A stretch of 64,000 bases of DNA from Tubiluchus corallicola (GCA_030141605.1 JAQGDQ010000629.1:1-64000), one strand, 5' to 3'. Positions 11,244 to 24,001 are shown, numbered from the stretch's first letter. Numbers and translations: made by a program. Notes: a model not told the origin generated them from the letters alone.

Positions 11244-12460
11244 AAATTCCCGCCAGTATGTCGGTACCGGAAGCAAAAGAAAGCGGAAATAGCAGATCCT
11301 GATATCCCAAGGGAACGCGTGCGGCTGCCGTTATCCAGTAAACGAATGATAGATCAAATATGAGTTTATGTACAAAGGCCTAGTTTATATTTAACTAAAC
11401 ACATAAATCATTAATTCTTAAAGTCTTGGTTCTTTAATTACCTAATTAGCAGTTTGCCTAACAATTTACCGTAATCTTCTACATATATTGTTATCATCAC
11501 TTTGTTTTAATTTGCACTGTTTTTGTAGTAGTCCTATATTATTTTATTTCATTTTTAACTGCCTTGTCACTCGTGTATTGTACTTTGAAGTTTACGAAAT
11601 AAATAAAAATAATAATAAAAGTAATTTGTGATTAGGCAAACTTCTAAAGCATTATATTACAATTAAGCTTTTCAAAAGAAGCCAAGTTTTTGTGTAAAAT
11701 ACTAGCTATTTAAGTGAAACTTTTCTTGTAAAATGTTCGTTTACGTTAAACTTTGATTTTTTCTGCTTCGAGGTTGAAGTATGTTTGGTAATTTAACTGA
11801 AGAGTTTTTAAACACTTTTGTATATTAATATTAACGTTTCTTTCCAGTCGAAGATGCGGCAACTGCACAGATGGGAAGATGGTCCTAGTAGGCTGCATGG
11901 GGCGTGGAAACAGGATTCACTGGCGACGTGGAACTGCCCGTGGAAGCAGGTGGACCCAATACCAGCTCCACAACCTCGAGTGACGAGGTAGGCGTGACAT
12001 TATAGGTTCCTATGGCCGCTATAGTTGCCGGATGATAATAATTTAACTTTCTGATGCCTTCCCCCTGAGAAAATGTACCAAGCATCTCTAGTTTTGTAAG
12101 TGCAAGTGTTAAGTCCCTTTTACATTATTTTTGCAACAAATGTAGGATAATGCATGAAGATATTTGACAGTTTTCCGATAATGGATAACGCAGCATGGCA
12201 TTTTTATAAACGGCCATGAAAAATACAAGATTAAAATCCTACTATTACCTGGATAAAGTTATGTTTGATTATTTTGACAATCATAATTATTATCAATTAT
12301 AATTTTCAATGTGCTACTATTATCATTGCTCCTAAAAATTAAATATTTAATTAATAATAATAATAATTAATAATTAAATATTATTAAGTGTTTAGCAAAT
12401 TATCAAAAAAATATTAACTATTTTCAGGCATTGTTATGTTTCATTTTTTCCCTTTTCATC
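11244..12460. other. Intergenic, nothing firm
   Basis: AT-rich. Bases 11480-11625 end in AAATAAATAAAAATAATAAT and could be the tail of an old retroposon. No gene was recognised. Confidence 0.4.
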
Positions 12461-12467
12461 TCGTTGA

Positions 12468-12700
12468 AGCAAAACCGGATCCAATCTTAAACTGTAGGTC
12501 AAAACAGTCTACTCTTTAAAATATTGAAAGGAGGAAACATACTATTTTTTCAAAAATGACTTGCATGAAAGAATTATTATCACACAAACAATTTCGCGTT
12601 AGTGCCACTAGTTCTTCGCTGTTACATACATTTCACCATTCCCTAGCTATACGGGCACTAGCGCCTGCATATCGGAAACGCGCTGCACAAAAACAGGTGC
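12468..12700 (+). repeat. Dispersed repeat family, copy 1 (second copy at 18.47 kb)
   Basis: GCAAAACCGGATCCAATCTT through ATCGGAAACGCGCTGCACAA aligns in the same orientation with 18470-18700 across the whole length. Terminal structure was not resolved. Confidence 0.85.
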
Positions 12701-14294
12701 TGTACCTCTCGGTTCAGATGTGTTAGTTTGTGACGAACTGCGCACGTTCCACAGCTCAGGCGTTCGCACCACTGGCAGTTACATGCATTTCGCCATTCAC
12801 TAGTTAATTAATTTTTGCTGTTAATTAAGTTTCTAATCTTTTATTTAATTATCAGAAACGCTTTTGCAGTATTAATTTTGTCAAAATGTATACTTTTGAA
12901 GATCATTTCTGTAGCATGTGTCGCACGGGTTCAGACAAAACTGAACACCAGAACAGTTTTATCCGACTTGAAAATGGGTTGGTATGTCTATAAAGGAAAA
13001 ATCATGCTCTTTTCCTTTAACGACTATAATTCTACAGCAAAAATGATAAAAAAAATTCACATAAACTTAAATTCAAATTATTCAATATTTATTTACTTTG
13101 GCATTTGTCGCCGAGTGTTTAAAATTCAACATTTTCAACTCAAATTCTACATTATTGTAACTAGAAAGATGCGCATTGGTTTTGTTCTGGGTCTGTAAAA
13201 ATGTCGTTTTTACAGGAATGAAAGTCAAAAGATTAAATCGCACATTAAAAACAACCAGAATCTTTCGTCTATATTGCAGTTTAATTTGTTTCCGGAACTT
13301 TCTGGTACGGAAAACCGAGATTCAACTAGAACATTCAAGGACAAATCTCTGTCTTCTTTGGCACTGTGCCTAAATGGAGTTTTATCATGTCAAAGCGCCT
13401 GAATTACTAGGAATTATTAAAAGTGAAAAATACAATAGCAAACGAAGTGCAGAAATTTTCCATAGAGAATAGAGACTTTTCGAAGTTGCAATGTCTATTA
13501 CCGATCATTCCAAATCACCAAATCTTGAACGTGAGTTGTCAAGTAACAATAATCAGGTTCAAAAGTTGTCCGCAGGGTAGAGGCGTGATCGACCCTACAC
13601 GAGGAAGTACACAAATAACGACAAATCTTTCATGCCTGACATCACCAACCGCACGATTTCCAAATTTAGTTCAATTTATGAACGCAAGAAAGTTTATTGT
13701 TGCTGTGACTTGAACTTAAACTGTTATTAGTAGGGACGAGCATCGAACGTTCGAATCGATTTTTTATATCGAAATTGTCATTAAGAAAATAATTAAAAAA
13801 GGATGAGAGAAAACTAGCAGAAACACGAATAAACAGGTACGCAAGTAGGCGAATAAGCACACAAACAAACGAATCAATGCACGAAAAATAAATAACAGAC
13901 ACAAAACAACAAACAAACAAATTTTCAATCTGCATGGCACAAGAAAAAAATAAAATAAAAATGATTTGACTTTACTAACATCTAACCTTATTGTTACAAG
14001 TGTTTTATCGTCTGCGTTCTGAAGCAATATAGTGGTAACTGCTATAAATCATTGGTGCCAAGAGGTTTCAAATAAAAAAATGAAATGAACACAGATGTTA
14101 ATGCGCAAATCTTATTCTGCTGAATCTGTGATACCTCACCAAATGCAAGGCAACGGAATTTCTACGACGCTTATTTTTCACGCAAAACACACAGGTGGGT
14201 ATTGGATATTGGCTACAGGACACAAGTAAACAAAAAAAATCACAAAATTCACGATGATAGATCGAGTAATTATCTAAATTTGACGTTAAAGCAA
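12701..14294. other. Intergenic, nothing firm
   Basis: AT-rich, with several short frames lacking recognisable domains. CATCGAACGTTCGAATCG near 13746 also occurs near 5168 in similar context, so it may be part of another small dispersed repeat. Confidence 0.4.
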
Positions 14295-14302
14295 GTTTAA
14301 GC

Positions 14303-14785
14303 CAGGGGTGTGCAAATTATCTGACTAGTCGGGCCACATTAAACTTTCCCGTAATTTCTGCGGGCCGCATGCAGTTAGATCAAGGAGCCAAGTACAGAAA
14401 GGCCTATTAACGATTTTTTTGCATCCGACCTGCGTACATCAATACTACTACACTCAAGAAACTATTTTAGAACTTATTAAAATTTATATTACAAACCATA
14501 TATTTCTACTTTCAGGACAGATAGTGGTAATTTCATTACAATGCATATTAGTAATGTGTATCACACACACAGTCTGTGTAGTATAGTGACATTAAGCTAC
14601 AACCGTCTTGTAAGGGGTAATGGCATCCGATTTAGTAGAAAAAACTACAAGCACTATCTTTGGGACCGTGGCACGGACTTCAGGTGGATACACTCAACTA
14701 ATCGCCCGGACCGCACTTTCATTAGGTTGACAAATTCTCTCGGCGGGCCGCAAGTGGCCAGTGGGCCGCAATTTGCACACCCTTG
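14303..14785. mobile_element. hAT-type MITE, 483 bp, with perfect 8-bp target duplication
   Basis: The left end is CAGGGGTGTGCAAATT and the right end, reverse-complemented, is CAAGGGTGTGCAAATT, followed on both sides by GGCC-rich sequence. The flanks carry the identical 8-mer GTTTAAGC at 14295-14302 and 14786-14793. CAGGGGTG-type ends with 8-bp duplications are diagnostic of the hAT superfamily. No transposase is present, so it was mobilised in trans. Confidence 0.93.
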
Positions 14786-15267
14786 GTTTAAGCCATCAAG
14801 TACTGTCAACAATTAAAATCTAGTTTGCAACCAGCTTTCTCATGCTCAAAATATTTACTTAAATTGTTCCTTTTTTAAACCTAATCACATAAAAGACGTT
14901 AGTTAAATATTTTTTAAACTTACAATTCTCTAACGCTAAAACTTTTCTGACAGCATTTAGCAAATAAAAAAACTCTTTTTAAAGTCATTTTTCTCTCTAT
15001 TCTCGTACAGCTATATTCTATCTTATTAATGTTGATTAACGAACATTCATTTGAATCTTATAAGGTTCGGGAGCTGACACTAGGAAACCCAAATGTGGTT
15101 CTAAGCTCGGTTTAGGGGCACCAGGAGGTAGCTGAATGTCAAAGTTTTGTAGTATGCTCGTGAAGTATAAAAACAGCTCCATTCTTGCCAAAGCTTCACC
15201 AAGACAGACACGTCGACCTAAACAAACAAAACTATTTTAATAGGACTTGCACATGTTTTTCTCTTAA

Positions 15268-15728
15268 CCCTTTCATACCCGCTGTATCCCATGGGATACG
15301 AGAATATCTCCTGCCTTTAAAATTAACAAAATTTTAAAACTGACAGTTATTTGATCTGTTAATAGTTATTCTGATTTAAGCCAATAACAATAGACTACAA
15401 ATGGTGATAAAATGGCAAACTAGAAAATCTACATAGCATAAAAAACTGCGCAAGGTACAGTATTTTAGAGACGACTTCGTACAGATCAGCATAGCATGCA
15501 TACTAAATGTCTTAAATACTTTAAGAAATTATCAGCAGTTGCAAAATGAAGCACATTTTATGCTTCCATTGAATCCCAATGTATCCCGTGGGATACAGGC
15601 TATATTTAGCACGCGGGCACAGGTAGAAAAAAATAATTATTTTGTGTAAACAAGATGGACATACTGAACAAAAGTACCAAGCCAAAAAAAATGTTTCTTA
15701 TTAAAAAAATAATTTGGGACTGAAAGGG
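15268..15728 (+). mobile_element. piggyBac-like MITE, copy 1 (461 bp)
   Basis: Flanked by TTAA on both sides (15264-15267 and 15729-15732). The left end is CCCTTTCATACCCG and the right end, reversed, is CCCTTTCAGTCCC. Two internal palindromes of the form GTATCCCRYGGGATAC lie near 15283 and 15581. It lies in the last intron of the P450 gene. TTAA duplication with CCCTTT ends is typical of piggyBac. Confidence 0.92.
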
Positions 15729-16334
15729 TTAATACTCTGCTGATACTTGTAAGTTCGTTTGGTCTTCTTTTGAACAGCTTTTAAAATGATTCTTCAATTC
15801 ATTTTGCAGTTACGCGTTATTCATAATGCTTTTTATTGAAGCTGCCAAAGCCGCTTTTACAAACCTGCATGTTGCATTGGAACTTTCATGTTTAGACCTA
15901 TTTATAAGAGGCCTAGTTTCCATAGTAGGTAGAACGTTAGGACCCATAAGTGGTAGAAAGTTTTCAGAATCTTGGGAAACATCGCGCTAAACAGAGTCTT
16001 ACTTACATTCAAAGACTCACATTCAAATCGTAAAGAAGACAAAGGGCCCATTAAGAGTCAAAAGTTTTCGTCCTTCAAGGACTTGGTCAGCTGTAAGGTA
16101 GAGGCACATTGTCTTTTTTATGATTATGGGAAGTCTCAGAAGAGCACTGTTTGTTTTTGCTTATGTTCATGCTGCATGTGCATAACTGCAAAATTAAAAG
16201 TGTGTACGATTTGGTGGCATTGTGACATTATTTAGTTAAATTGCTAATGGACTAAATAACTGTTCTATATTGTGGTATTAGTTTTACTGACGGTAATCAA
16301 GTTCAGTCACATGACTAACTGCCTTTCAGGAATT

Positions 16335-16745
16335 TGTGATTGCCTGTCCTATAAAAATGCCTTTCTAGTGGGCTATACCCGTGTCCTTCTGACAAGATTG
16401 AAACTCCCTTTGTGTTTTTGGAATGAGAGCCAAGGCGAGCATTATATAGACATAAAACACTTTTAGATATGTTGACTTGATTTGTTGGAGATTTGTCTTC
16501 AACACTGTCCTATAAGAAAATGTCTTCCTAGTTCGCTATACATTTTAACAAGATTCAAATTCCCTTTGTGTGTTTATACTAGAGCGAAGATGAGCATTAT
16601 ATATGTATACATACATATATATAATGTATAATGTATACATATAAATGTGTACATTATATATATGTGTAATAGGAGTATAAATATATATATATATATATAT
16701 ACAACAGCTTTTTAGAAATATGGGCTAGATGTGTTGGAGATTAGT
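16335..16745. repeat. Tandem duplication of about 165 bp, second copy expanded by (AT)n
   Basis: CTATAAAAATGCCTTTCTAG through TGTTGGAGATTTGTC (to about 16500) is repeated from about 16508 with CTATAAGAAAATGTCTTCC. The second copy is interrupted after GAGCATTATATA by AT-rich microsatellite (about 16598-16700) and resumes at AGCTTTTTAGAAATATG. Confidence 0.8.
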
Positions 16746-16834
16746 GGCATGCAATGGTGGACGCATCACATTGCCTAACCAGGTGCTAAATGTGTAATAA
16801 AAGGTATGCTGCTTCCAAAAATATCTATACCAAA

Positions 16835-17060
16835 ACATTGCTCTACTTCTTGTCAGGTGTCTGTGTGGTTACAACACCTGAAACCCAATTCAGAGGTTCT
16901 GGGTTCGAATCCAAGTTTTTAGGTATTAATACGCAGAAAGGGCTCTCTGGTTACCTTTCTAGGCTTACTCAAACTTAACCGAGAATTGATATGTATTGGT
17001 GAAAGAAAAACAGGTCTATCTGCCTGTCCTTCCCTTCTGATGAGGTTTTGTAAATAGATT
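16835..17060 (+). mobile_element. tRNA-derived SINE-like element
   Basis: GTGTGGTTACAACACCTG resembles a pol III A box with D-arm, and GGTTCGAATCC near 16902 is a perfect B box, spaced as in a tRNA. The sequence that follows is not tRNA-like, as expected for a SINE body. It lies close to a P450 exon donor in the intron. Confidence 0.6.
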
Positions 17061-18469
17061 CCATAACCATCTATCCCACGGCCCCTCCATTAGAAGGTTT
17101 TCTTTTTCTTCTTCTTTCTCTAGGTGTAAAATAAATCTCACCAACTGAAAATGGAATTACTGCATCATTCTTTACAAACTCTCCTTTGTCGTTCAAATGG
17201 CGTTCAGGACAGAAGTGATTAGGTTCCGGAAACATGCCCGGATCCCGATGAATGGCCGTCAAGTTCAATATCACAGTCGTACGAGCTGGTATTCTGTAGC
17301 CCTGAAACGTCACCTCTTTTGAAGTGGAATGTGGTACTCCAAGTGGTGCAATGTTTCCTGAAAATGTGTTGAAAATGTTACTTTCAAAATATCAAAAATT
17401 GCAGGCCATGACAAATGACTAGTATCATGCTGCTTTAGCTGTGAATATAAACACGAAACAGTGTTTTAAAAGCCGGTAAGTTCTCTGATATGTGCTACAT
17501 ATTTATGGAAAAAAGTGCCACAGAAAAAATGAAAAAATTAGGAAGGTGATAGCAATGAATGTTAATGTAGTTTGTAAATCATCTGTATGGTCAACAAAAA
17601 ATTTGTTATATTTGCCAACACTTTCATTACCCATTCTTTGTACTTCAGTTAAAGTTGCTTCCGTGAAAGGCATGTTTGGTTTGTCGGCTACAGATGGCAG
17701 CCTTGATTTTCCAATGACGTCATCAATTTCTTTCTGCACGCGTTTCTGTACATCGGGATAATGTAGCAGGTAAATAAACGCCCAATAAATTGTCGATGAC
17801 GTGGTTTCGGTTCCAGCAAAGAAACAGTCTAGTGCAACCCACATAAGCTCAGTAACTGAAAAAAGTTAAACACTTACTATTTTAATAGATGTGGCATCCA
17901 TTATTGCAAAAAATCAATAATTTGTATTTTACTAAATTTATATATTAGTGTCACAACAATTAAGCGCTTCGAGTGATTTTTCGAAGTTTTTAATATGCTA
18001 GAACCCTTTTAACATGCTAAAAGAGGCAGAGGAACTCTGAAAAGGAAGTGGGCTAACCTGGAATTCAGACACGTCAACTCGCCTCATATTTAAGATATTT
18101 CAAGGTTTAGTTGTGAACGTATATCAAACATTAATCAATTATTTGATTAAATAAGCTTGCATCTCGACTTTGGAATTAAAAATCTTTCATATTTTGTTTG
18201 AATTTTTTCTTGAAACACATTTCTTTAGTGTCAAAATTGAAAATGAAGAAGCCATCTCATCTCAACTCGTGCTTAACTCAAATCTCTTTTGATCGTGTCA
18301 GAAATCTTATTTCACTGCTACAACGTCAATAAAATTCATTACGCTTATTAAAAATTTGACTTCAAGTGGTTTTTGAAATTTCTTTTCCATGTTTACTTAT
18401 TTCTACTCTAAACTGTGTAGTTTGCATGATTCTCGTGCTTTGACATCATGGTTGCAACCAAAAATAAAG

Positions 18470-18705
18470 CAAAACAGGATCCAATCTTAAACTGTAATTC
18501 AAAACAATCAAATCTTTAAAATATTGAAAGGAAATATACTTTTTTTTCAAAAACGACTTACCTGAAAGAATTATTACCACACAAACACAATTTCACGTTC
18601 GCGCCACTAATTCTTTGCTGTTACAAGCATTTCGCGTTTCGCTAGTTAGACGGGCACTAGAACCTGCATTTCGGAAACGCATTGCACAAAAAACGGAAAC
18701 GCATT
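18470..18705 (+). repeat. Dispersed repeat family, copy 2
   Basis: Collinear with 12468-12700 in the same orientation. Lies in the P450 intron between the exons at 17.6 and 18.8 kb. Confidence 0.85.
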
Positions 18706-19025
18706 CTATTACCATAACAGCTAGAGTACAATATTAGCCCTTACTGGAATGGATTTGGAATTAATACAATCGATTTTCATTAAATAACAGAAACAACATC
18801 CATCAAATCTTTGCTACGAACCTGAAAATGTGCTATCTGGATCATGTTTGGTCTGATTAATTTCACCAATGTAGGCATCTATGAAATCTCTAGTGTCATC
18901 TGGATTGTACGTTTTCGTGTGTTCGTCCACATGGCTTTTAATAAAGTCCAAAATGTGATATTAATTTTCCATGAACTTCTTGTAACTGAAATAATGATGA
19001 TTAAGCAGTTAATTTCTAGGAAAGC

Positions 19026-19798
19026 TAAGGCCCATTTCACAGTGAAGACGCGCGGCAGAACGCCTAGAGGAGAAATTTTTTGAGGAATTCCTCGCGAAAA
19101 TGAAACACATTGTTTTCTATGGCGCCTTTCACAGTGAGGACGCGCGGCAAAATTCCTCGTGCAACTCCTCTTGGGGAATTCTGCTGCCAGCTAGCAGCTA
19201 TGCGTCCTCCTCGTAAGGAATTTTGCTTGCATTGCATGTTCCGTTTTCTTGAAGAATTCTCGTAGAATTCAGTCTTTAATTTAACTGCTTTGTTATTTGT
19301 TTCTTATTTAACGAACAAAAATTAACACATTTCAGCATAAAATTCCAAGATTTAATCTCTCCTTTAACAGACTGACGATTTTGTGTTTTTTTTTAATGCA
19401 ACATCGATGGCTATATTCGTAAAGACAAAAATAACGCATATATTTTTGTTATACTGTATATTTTTAGATTTTGAAGTCGTTAGTAAAACTTCACTAAAAA
19501 CAAACAGGTCTGACAATACTTTGATTAAGAAACACTTTTATTAATTGTACTTTGCATATGAGAAATAATATAATAAATATGAGGTAAGCAAAACTTATTT
19601 TAAACAGGGTTATACACTACACTTGCGAAGTAGTTTGCAGCTAACTGGATGTGCGGAAAAAACTCTGAAATGAACTTCCTTGCTGCATGTAAATAGGTTT
19701 TCCAGAAAAATTGGAAATTTTCATAAATATTTTCTGATTTTCTGACAGCAGTTCCGTGCGTCATTTTTCTTTGCGTCCTCACTGTGAAATGAGCTTTA
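19026..19798. mobile_element. Probable MITE with CATTTCACAGTGARGACGC ends
   Basis: CATTTCACAGTGAAGACGC near 19033 is mirrored by GCGTCCTCACTGTGAAATG ending near 19791. The left end is partly duplicated inside (CCTTTCACAGTGAGGACGCG near 19126). A target duplication is not clear. It lies within 50 bp of P450 exon 3, in the intron upstream of it. Confidence 0.65.
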
Positions 19799-22700
19799 CT
19801 GAACAAATAACTCGAAGTAAATTTACTGTTTTAACACCACTGATTGAAATGAATTTGGTTTTTAGTTGTATGTATAAGAAAAGAAATTGTTGTTTTATCA
19901 ATCTTTAACACGTAACAGATAACACACGTAATAATTAACGTACCAAACAGTTAAGCGTCAGTCAACACTATTTATATTTATGTTGATGAATTTATGTAGG
20001 TAAATATTATGACCATAGTCCAGAACCTAGTAGCCTTTGATCTAGAACGAGTAACCAGTAGCTTAATGGTCTGGAGATCAATTTTGTTTGAAAAAAGTTC
20101 TCTATTTCCACAAAATATATTGCTGTTTTGGCTTTAGCCTAGTGCGGCTGCGGCAGGATTTAAGGCCAGGCACAGAAACGAACAGGATGACATTTAAACA
20201 TCAAGAATTAAATGGTATTAATAATCACTGGATTTATTGTAAGAGCATGTAGGAACGGACACTTTACGCGCATAAACAAATTGATAACTGGTAACACATG
20301 TCAAAAATTAACAATTTTCTAAAGTTCGCCGAAAGTAAATTTGTAACAATTACCGGATTTATATAAATTAGACACACAGGTAAATCTGGTAACCATGAGA
20401 GTAAATGCCAAGGTTGACGCTAAAACACAGAAGAGCGGATCGTACAAGATCCATAAAAACGGCAAAAATCAAATAATACTGTATTGCCAACGAATATTTG
20501 CGCAAATGTGTTACCGCTTGTACAGTAACAACATTCCGGGATTGATTTTTCTGGTGATCAATCAGCAATCAACTAGTAATCAATTACCAATCAGTCTCTG
20601 CCACCTCAGGAACAAAGGAACAACTTTAGATGAAACCAAACTACTCGAATAAGAAGAAACATGTGAGCCTAGTAAAGCAAAAATTCAGTAGTTTCAGTGT
20701 AATAAATTATTGATCATTAAACAAAAATGACAAAAAATGCTCAAAATGGCCAATATCGCTTCATCAATGAGATTGTTTCCTAATTGAGGTACAACAGGTT
20801 TTGCACGATGAGTAAGATCGTCTGACCCACCTTGATCTAAATCCTGGGAGATACCTCAGCCACGGAAAGACATCAATAAACCCACTAATGTCAGGATTTT
20901 GAACAACTTGAGCAATGTAGTCCATTAACTTGATAAATGCCGAGTCATCGTATTCGTAACGGTTTCCAAATACTATGGAACATATGATATTTGAAATTGT
21001 ATTTGAAAGATATAGTTTAGGATCAAAAGGTTTGCCTTCCTTATCCTTTAGCTCGTTCAGAAAGGCTGATATTTCTTCTTTTATCTTCTTCTCCAAGCTA
21101 ATCTTTCCCATTCCAAACTCTTTGAGTTTACTCAGAGCAAATTTTCTCTGTTCTTTCCATCGTCTTCCTTCTGACATCGAAATTCCTGTAATCCAAACGT
21201 GCAACATTAGGGCCTGTTCACACTTACATGATGAAATAACTTTGTAACAGTAATTTACAAGTAAAATGAACTAGATAAGGTTTTAGCAAGCTGTTAAAAC
21301 TGCTACTATTACAACAGCATGGGCTGTGAGACGTTGTCAAGTGTACACAAATGCGTTTTCTGTTACACTTAACCTTTGATCCATCGTCATCAATCGGTGG
21401 AACTGTGAAAACGCTTATTGTTAACATAAGTACAACAGTTTGTTTTGTATTGTAATAACATTTGCACATTCACATGGCAGATTCCATCGGATAAGGGATC
21501 CACAATTAAGACATGATTAACGGCCATAATAATAATTACAGTAATTTCTTGCTTTTCACTGTCCAGTTTAATCCCTTGGGACTGTAAAATCTTATTAGAT
21601 GTTTAAGTTGCACAACAGCATCTAGCAATAAAGTTGTTTACATTATGGCAAAATCAATCAAGCAACCAATCTCCTTGAATTATTGGGTCGTACTATTGAA
21701 TTATTGACTTTCTTCGAAAGAATTTAGTGATTAAGTTTTAGATATAAGGCTAGCACAATTACCTAAAGCGTCCACGTCCAATGAAGCAAATAGTTGCACA
21801 CCTGTATTACACTGTGTGGAAGTTGTAATTGTACATTTTTAATTAGGTGCTGCCATCTATGAACTAATCCTGTTACATTCCACCAGCTAACTTTCCCCCC
21901 AGTATAATTGTACGGTCCAGTGAATGCGGTCCAGTCACTGGTTCTCTCCCTATTTTAAAGTAATGGTTTTTGTGAAGCCTTTGCAAGTCTGCATAGGACA
22001 CCTGCACCTATATATACTGACTGATTTGCTTTCTAGTGACTGACACTCTTGTTCTCAGTGTTCAGTGCAGCAGTCATTTTACTCATATGTATGTAGTTTA
22101 ATAAACAATTTTCTGTTTTGTGCAATGAAGATATGTATTATAGATTTTTTATTCTTGTTCTACAAGTGAGTGATCTACAACTTTAAACATGATTTTCACA
22201 CACTGTGCTTCATTTGCTTGCAATACTGTTCTCGAATTTGTGTAACTTCCCCACCATACTCGTTTGCTAACTTGGATAGATTTATAAATTACATAAGCTA
22301 ACTTGCCAAAATTTTCAAGCTTTTTTGGAACGGTCTCTGCTATTTTAAATCACTTGTTCAAGATGAAAGAAATCTTGGCTTTTTGAATATGTAAATTAAA
22401 CATTAAGAAAGCGGTTCTTTAAAAACAGAACTACAATTGCTATATGATTGCAGTACTTACCACGCATTTCATCGTCTCCCATAATTTCACCGATTGTAAA
22501 ACTTTCGAACCTTCCAGAAAATACATCTCCATGTTTCAAAAAAGCTTCACGACCCGTTTCAAAATCGTCGATGACCACGTTGAATGTTGGTCCTATGTAC
22601 AGCCCGAAAATGTTGCCATACCGTTTTGTGAGCTTTTCAAAATACGCGCTTGGTTCCCATTGAGAACATCGAACCAACGATGGGCCAGCCCACAGGGCCC

Positions 22701-23026
22701 GGCGGTGCCCCTTCGGGACGTCTCTTCCACTTCCATACAAATAGTAACAAAATGAGCAAAACTGCCGCGATTAGCAACGTTGGAAACATTGTTATTGCTG
22801 ATAACAAAACACAGAATTTTTATATTGCAGTTTCAGAGTAGCGAACCTAACTGCAATTGGCAAGCAGAGCTGTCTGAAGTCCTGGCTATGGGACCAGCAG
22901 TCCATATTATGTTTACTAATGTAAATAAGTTCCAAACCAAGAAGTGCTGCTCAAGCCCATTTACCCAGGAATTCGCAGTAGGCACTAGCGCAGTTTCTAG
23001 GGTCTTATAATCGACATAGTACAGTA

Positions 23027-23590
23027 TTTAATAAGTTCCAAACTGCCATTTTCATGCACAAATTCTCTCATAAATTATTGCCTCCCTTATTTACTGATTA
23101 TTTTTGTTTGAATGCTGAGATACATAATTACGGCACACGTTACAGACTTAAATGTTAGAAAATTTTCTATTAAATACAATGGCCCTTACATATGGAATTC
23201 AACTGCTCCAGCTATTAAAAATGCCAACTCGCTTTCCATATTTAAAAAAATATATAAATTAAACTTACTTGAAACATACAACTGATCGCTCAATCATGAT
23301 TTGTTATTTTTCATTTTCAATTACTTGTATAGTATAATAATATTTCTATTACTTCCCTCCCGTATTTATAATTGTATATATTGTAATATTGTATCTGTAT
23401 TTATTGTAATTTTTTTCGTAACTAATTCTAGTGGCCTACCATAAGCTAGCTTCTTAGGTCTCTAGCGCAGAATTCATGAATTGTATCATATTTTTGTATT
23501 AACAAAACCTGATTATCGTGCACATGTAATGTAATGTATATGTATATGTTTATTGCGAAATAAATCTATTATAATCTAAATCTACTCTAT
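23027..23590 (+). mobile_element. 5'-truncated LINE (CR1/Jockey-like) 3' end
   Basis: One frame reads FNKFQTAIFMHKFSH, then PLFTDYF and IHNYGTRYRLK. After a one-base shift near 23150 it continues VRKFSIKYNGPYIWNS to IFKKIYKLNLLETYN and stop at 23283-23285. The IHxYxTR, GPxIWNS and FKKxxK spacing is typical of LINE ORF2 C-termini. About 300 bp of AT-rich 3' UTR ends in AAATAAATCTATTATAATC. It lies between the two head-to-head P450 starts. Confidence 0.8.
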
Positions 23591-23673
23591 TTACAAAGCT
23601 GCGTCACATGGTCGACGCCTTCCGTGCAGATGACTGTATGAATATTTTAACATAAAAATTATTTTACCGTCAG

Positions 23674-23998
23674 GCTTTACTTGCTGTACGTTTTACTTTT
23701 AATTTCTGAACTTTTCGTATGGCACTGCGTGAAGCGGCCTAGAGGCGCTCCACCGGAACCAGTTGGCTGGCCTTTTCTGGGAGTACTCTTTTCCATGGGC
23801 AAAAATCCGAGTGCATATTTTGAGCAACTGGCTAGAAAACATGGCAGCGTGATTGGTACCTATCTGGGATCTGCATTTACCGTGGTTATCAATGATTTCG
23901 AAACTGGACGTGAAGCATTCCTTAAGAAGGGAGAAACATTTTCTTCTAGGGCCGACAGTTACATTATTGACCAGACATTCCACGTGAAGGGTTTCAAA
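23674..23998 (+). pseudogene. Lone CYP2-like P450 first exon
   Basis: Encodes APPEPVGWPFLGVLFSMG, then PSAYFEQLARKHGSVIGTYL and DFETGREAFLKKGETFSSRA, closely parallel to exon 1 of the P450 on the opposite strand. The hydrophobic N-terminus has no in-frame ATG after the upstream stop. A splice-acceptor-like TTTTACCGTCAG precedes it, so an upstream exon may have existed. The hinge Gly of PPGP is Glu here. A GTAAG donor follows at 23999, but no downstream P450 exon was found in the next 4 kb. It appears to be a truncated inverted duplicate. It also supplies the frame FSMGKNPSAYF that shows where the first gene is shifted. Confidence 0.75.
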
Positions 23999-24001
23999 GT
24001 A

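Larger units (their letters stand above)
15036..22789 (-). pseudogene. CYP2-like cytochrome P450, six exons, one frameshift and one stop
   Basis: Exons in transcription order: 22461-22789, 20831-21185, 18822-18985, 17631-17855, 17142-17357, 15036-15217. All junctions are GT-AG and every phase agrees, giving about 490 residues, the normal CYP length. Features: N-terminal anchor MFPTLLIAAVLLILLLFVW, proline hinge PPGPVGWP, C-helix RRWKEQRKF, I-helix FFAGTETTSST, EVQR, and heme loop [11 protein letters not shown] with the axial Cys at the start of the last exon. Two lesions: exon 1 shifts frame near 22654, between FSMG and PSAYFEKL (one extra or two missing bases), and exon 3 has TAA at 18961-18963 inside YKKFMEN-stop-YHILDFIK. 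CYP2 enzymes are ER monooxygenases. Either a young pseudogene or consensus errors. Introns hold several MITEs and a SINE. Confidence 0.85.

Noticed and set aside
10651-11363. Poly-M, poly-I, poly-S and poly-H frames, resembling His-rich or Ser-rich proteins
   Set aside because: Trinucleotide GAT repeat translated in every frame.
12815-13935. Several 90-127-residue frames on both strands
   Set aside because: AT-rich, no domain, signal peptide of good quality, or splice logic; treated as chance.
17071-17141. Extension of the P450 exon past PFSVG into EIYFTPRERRRKRK
   Set aside because: This is intron sequence; the GTGAG donor at 17137-17141 joins in phase to the heme-loop exon at 15217.
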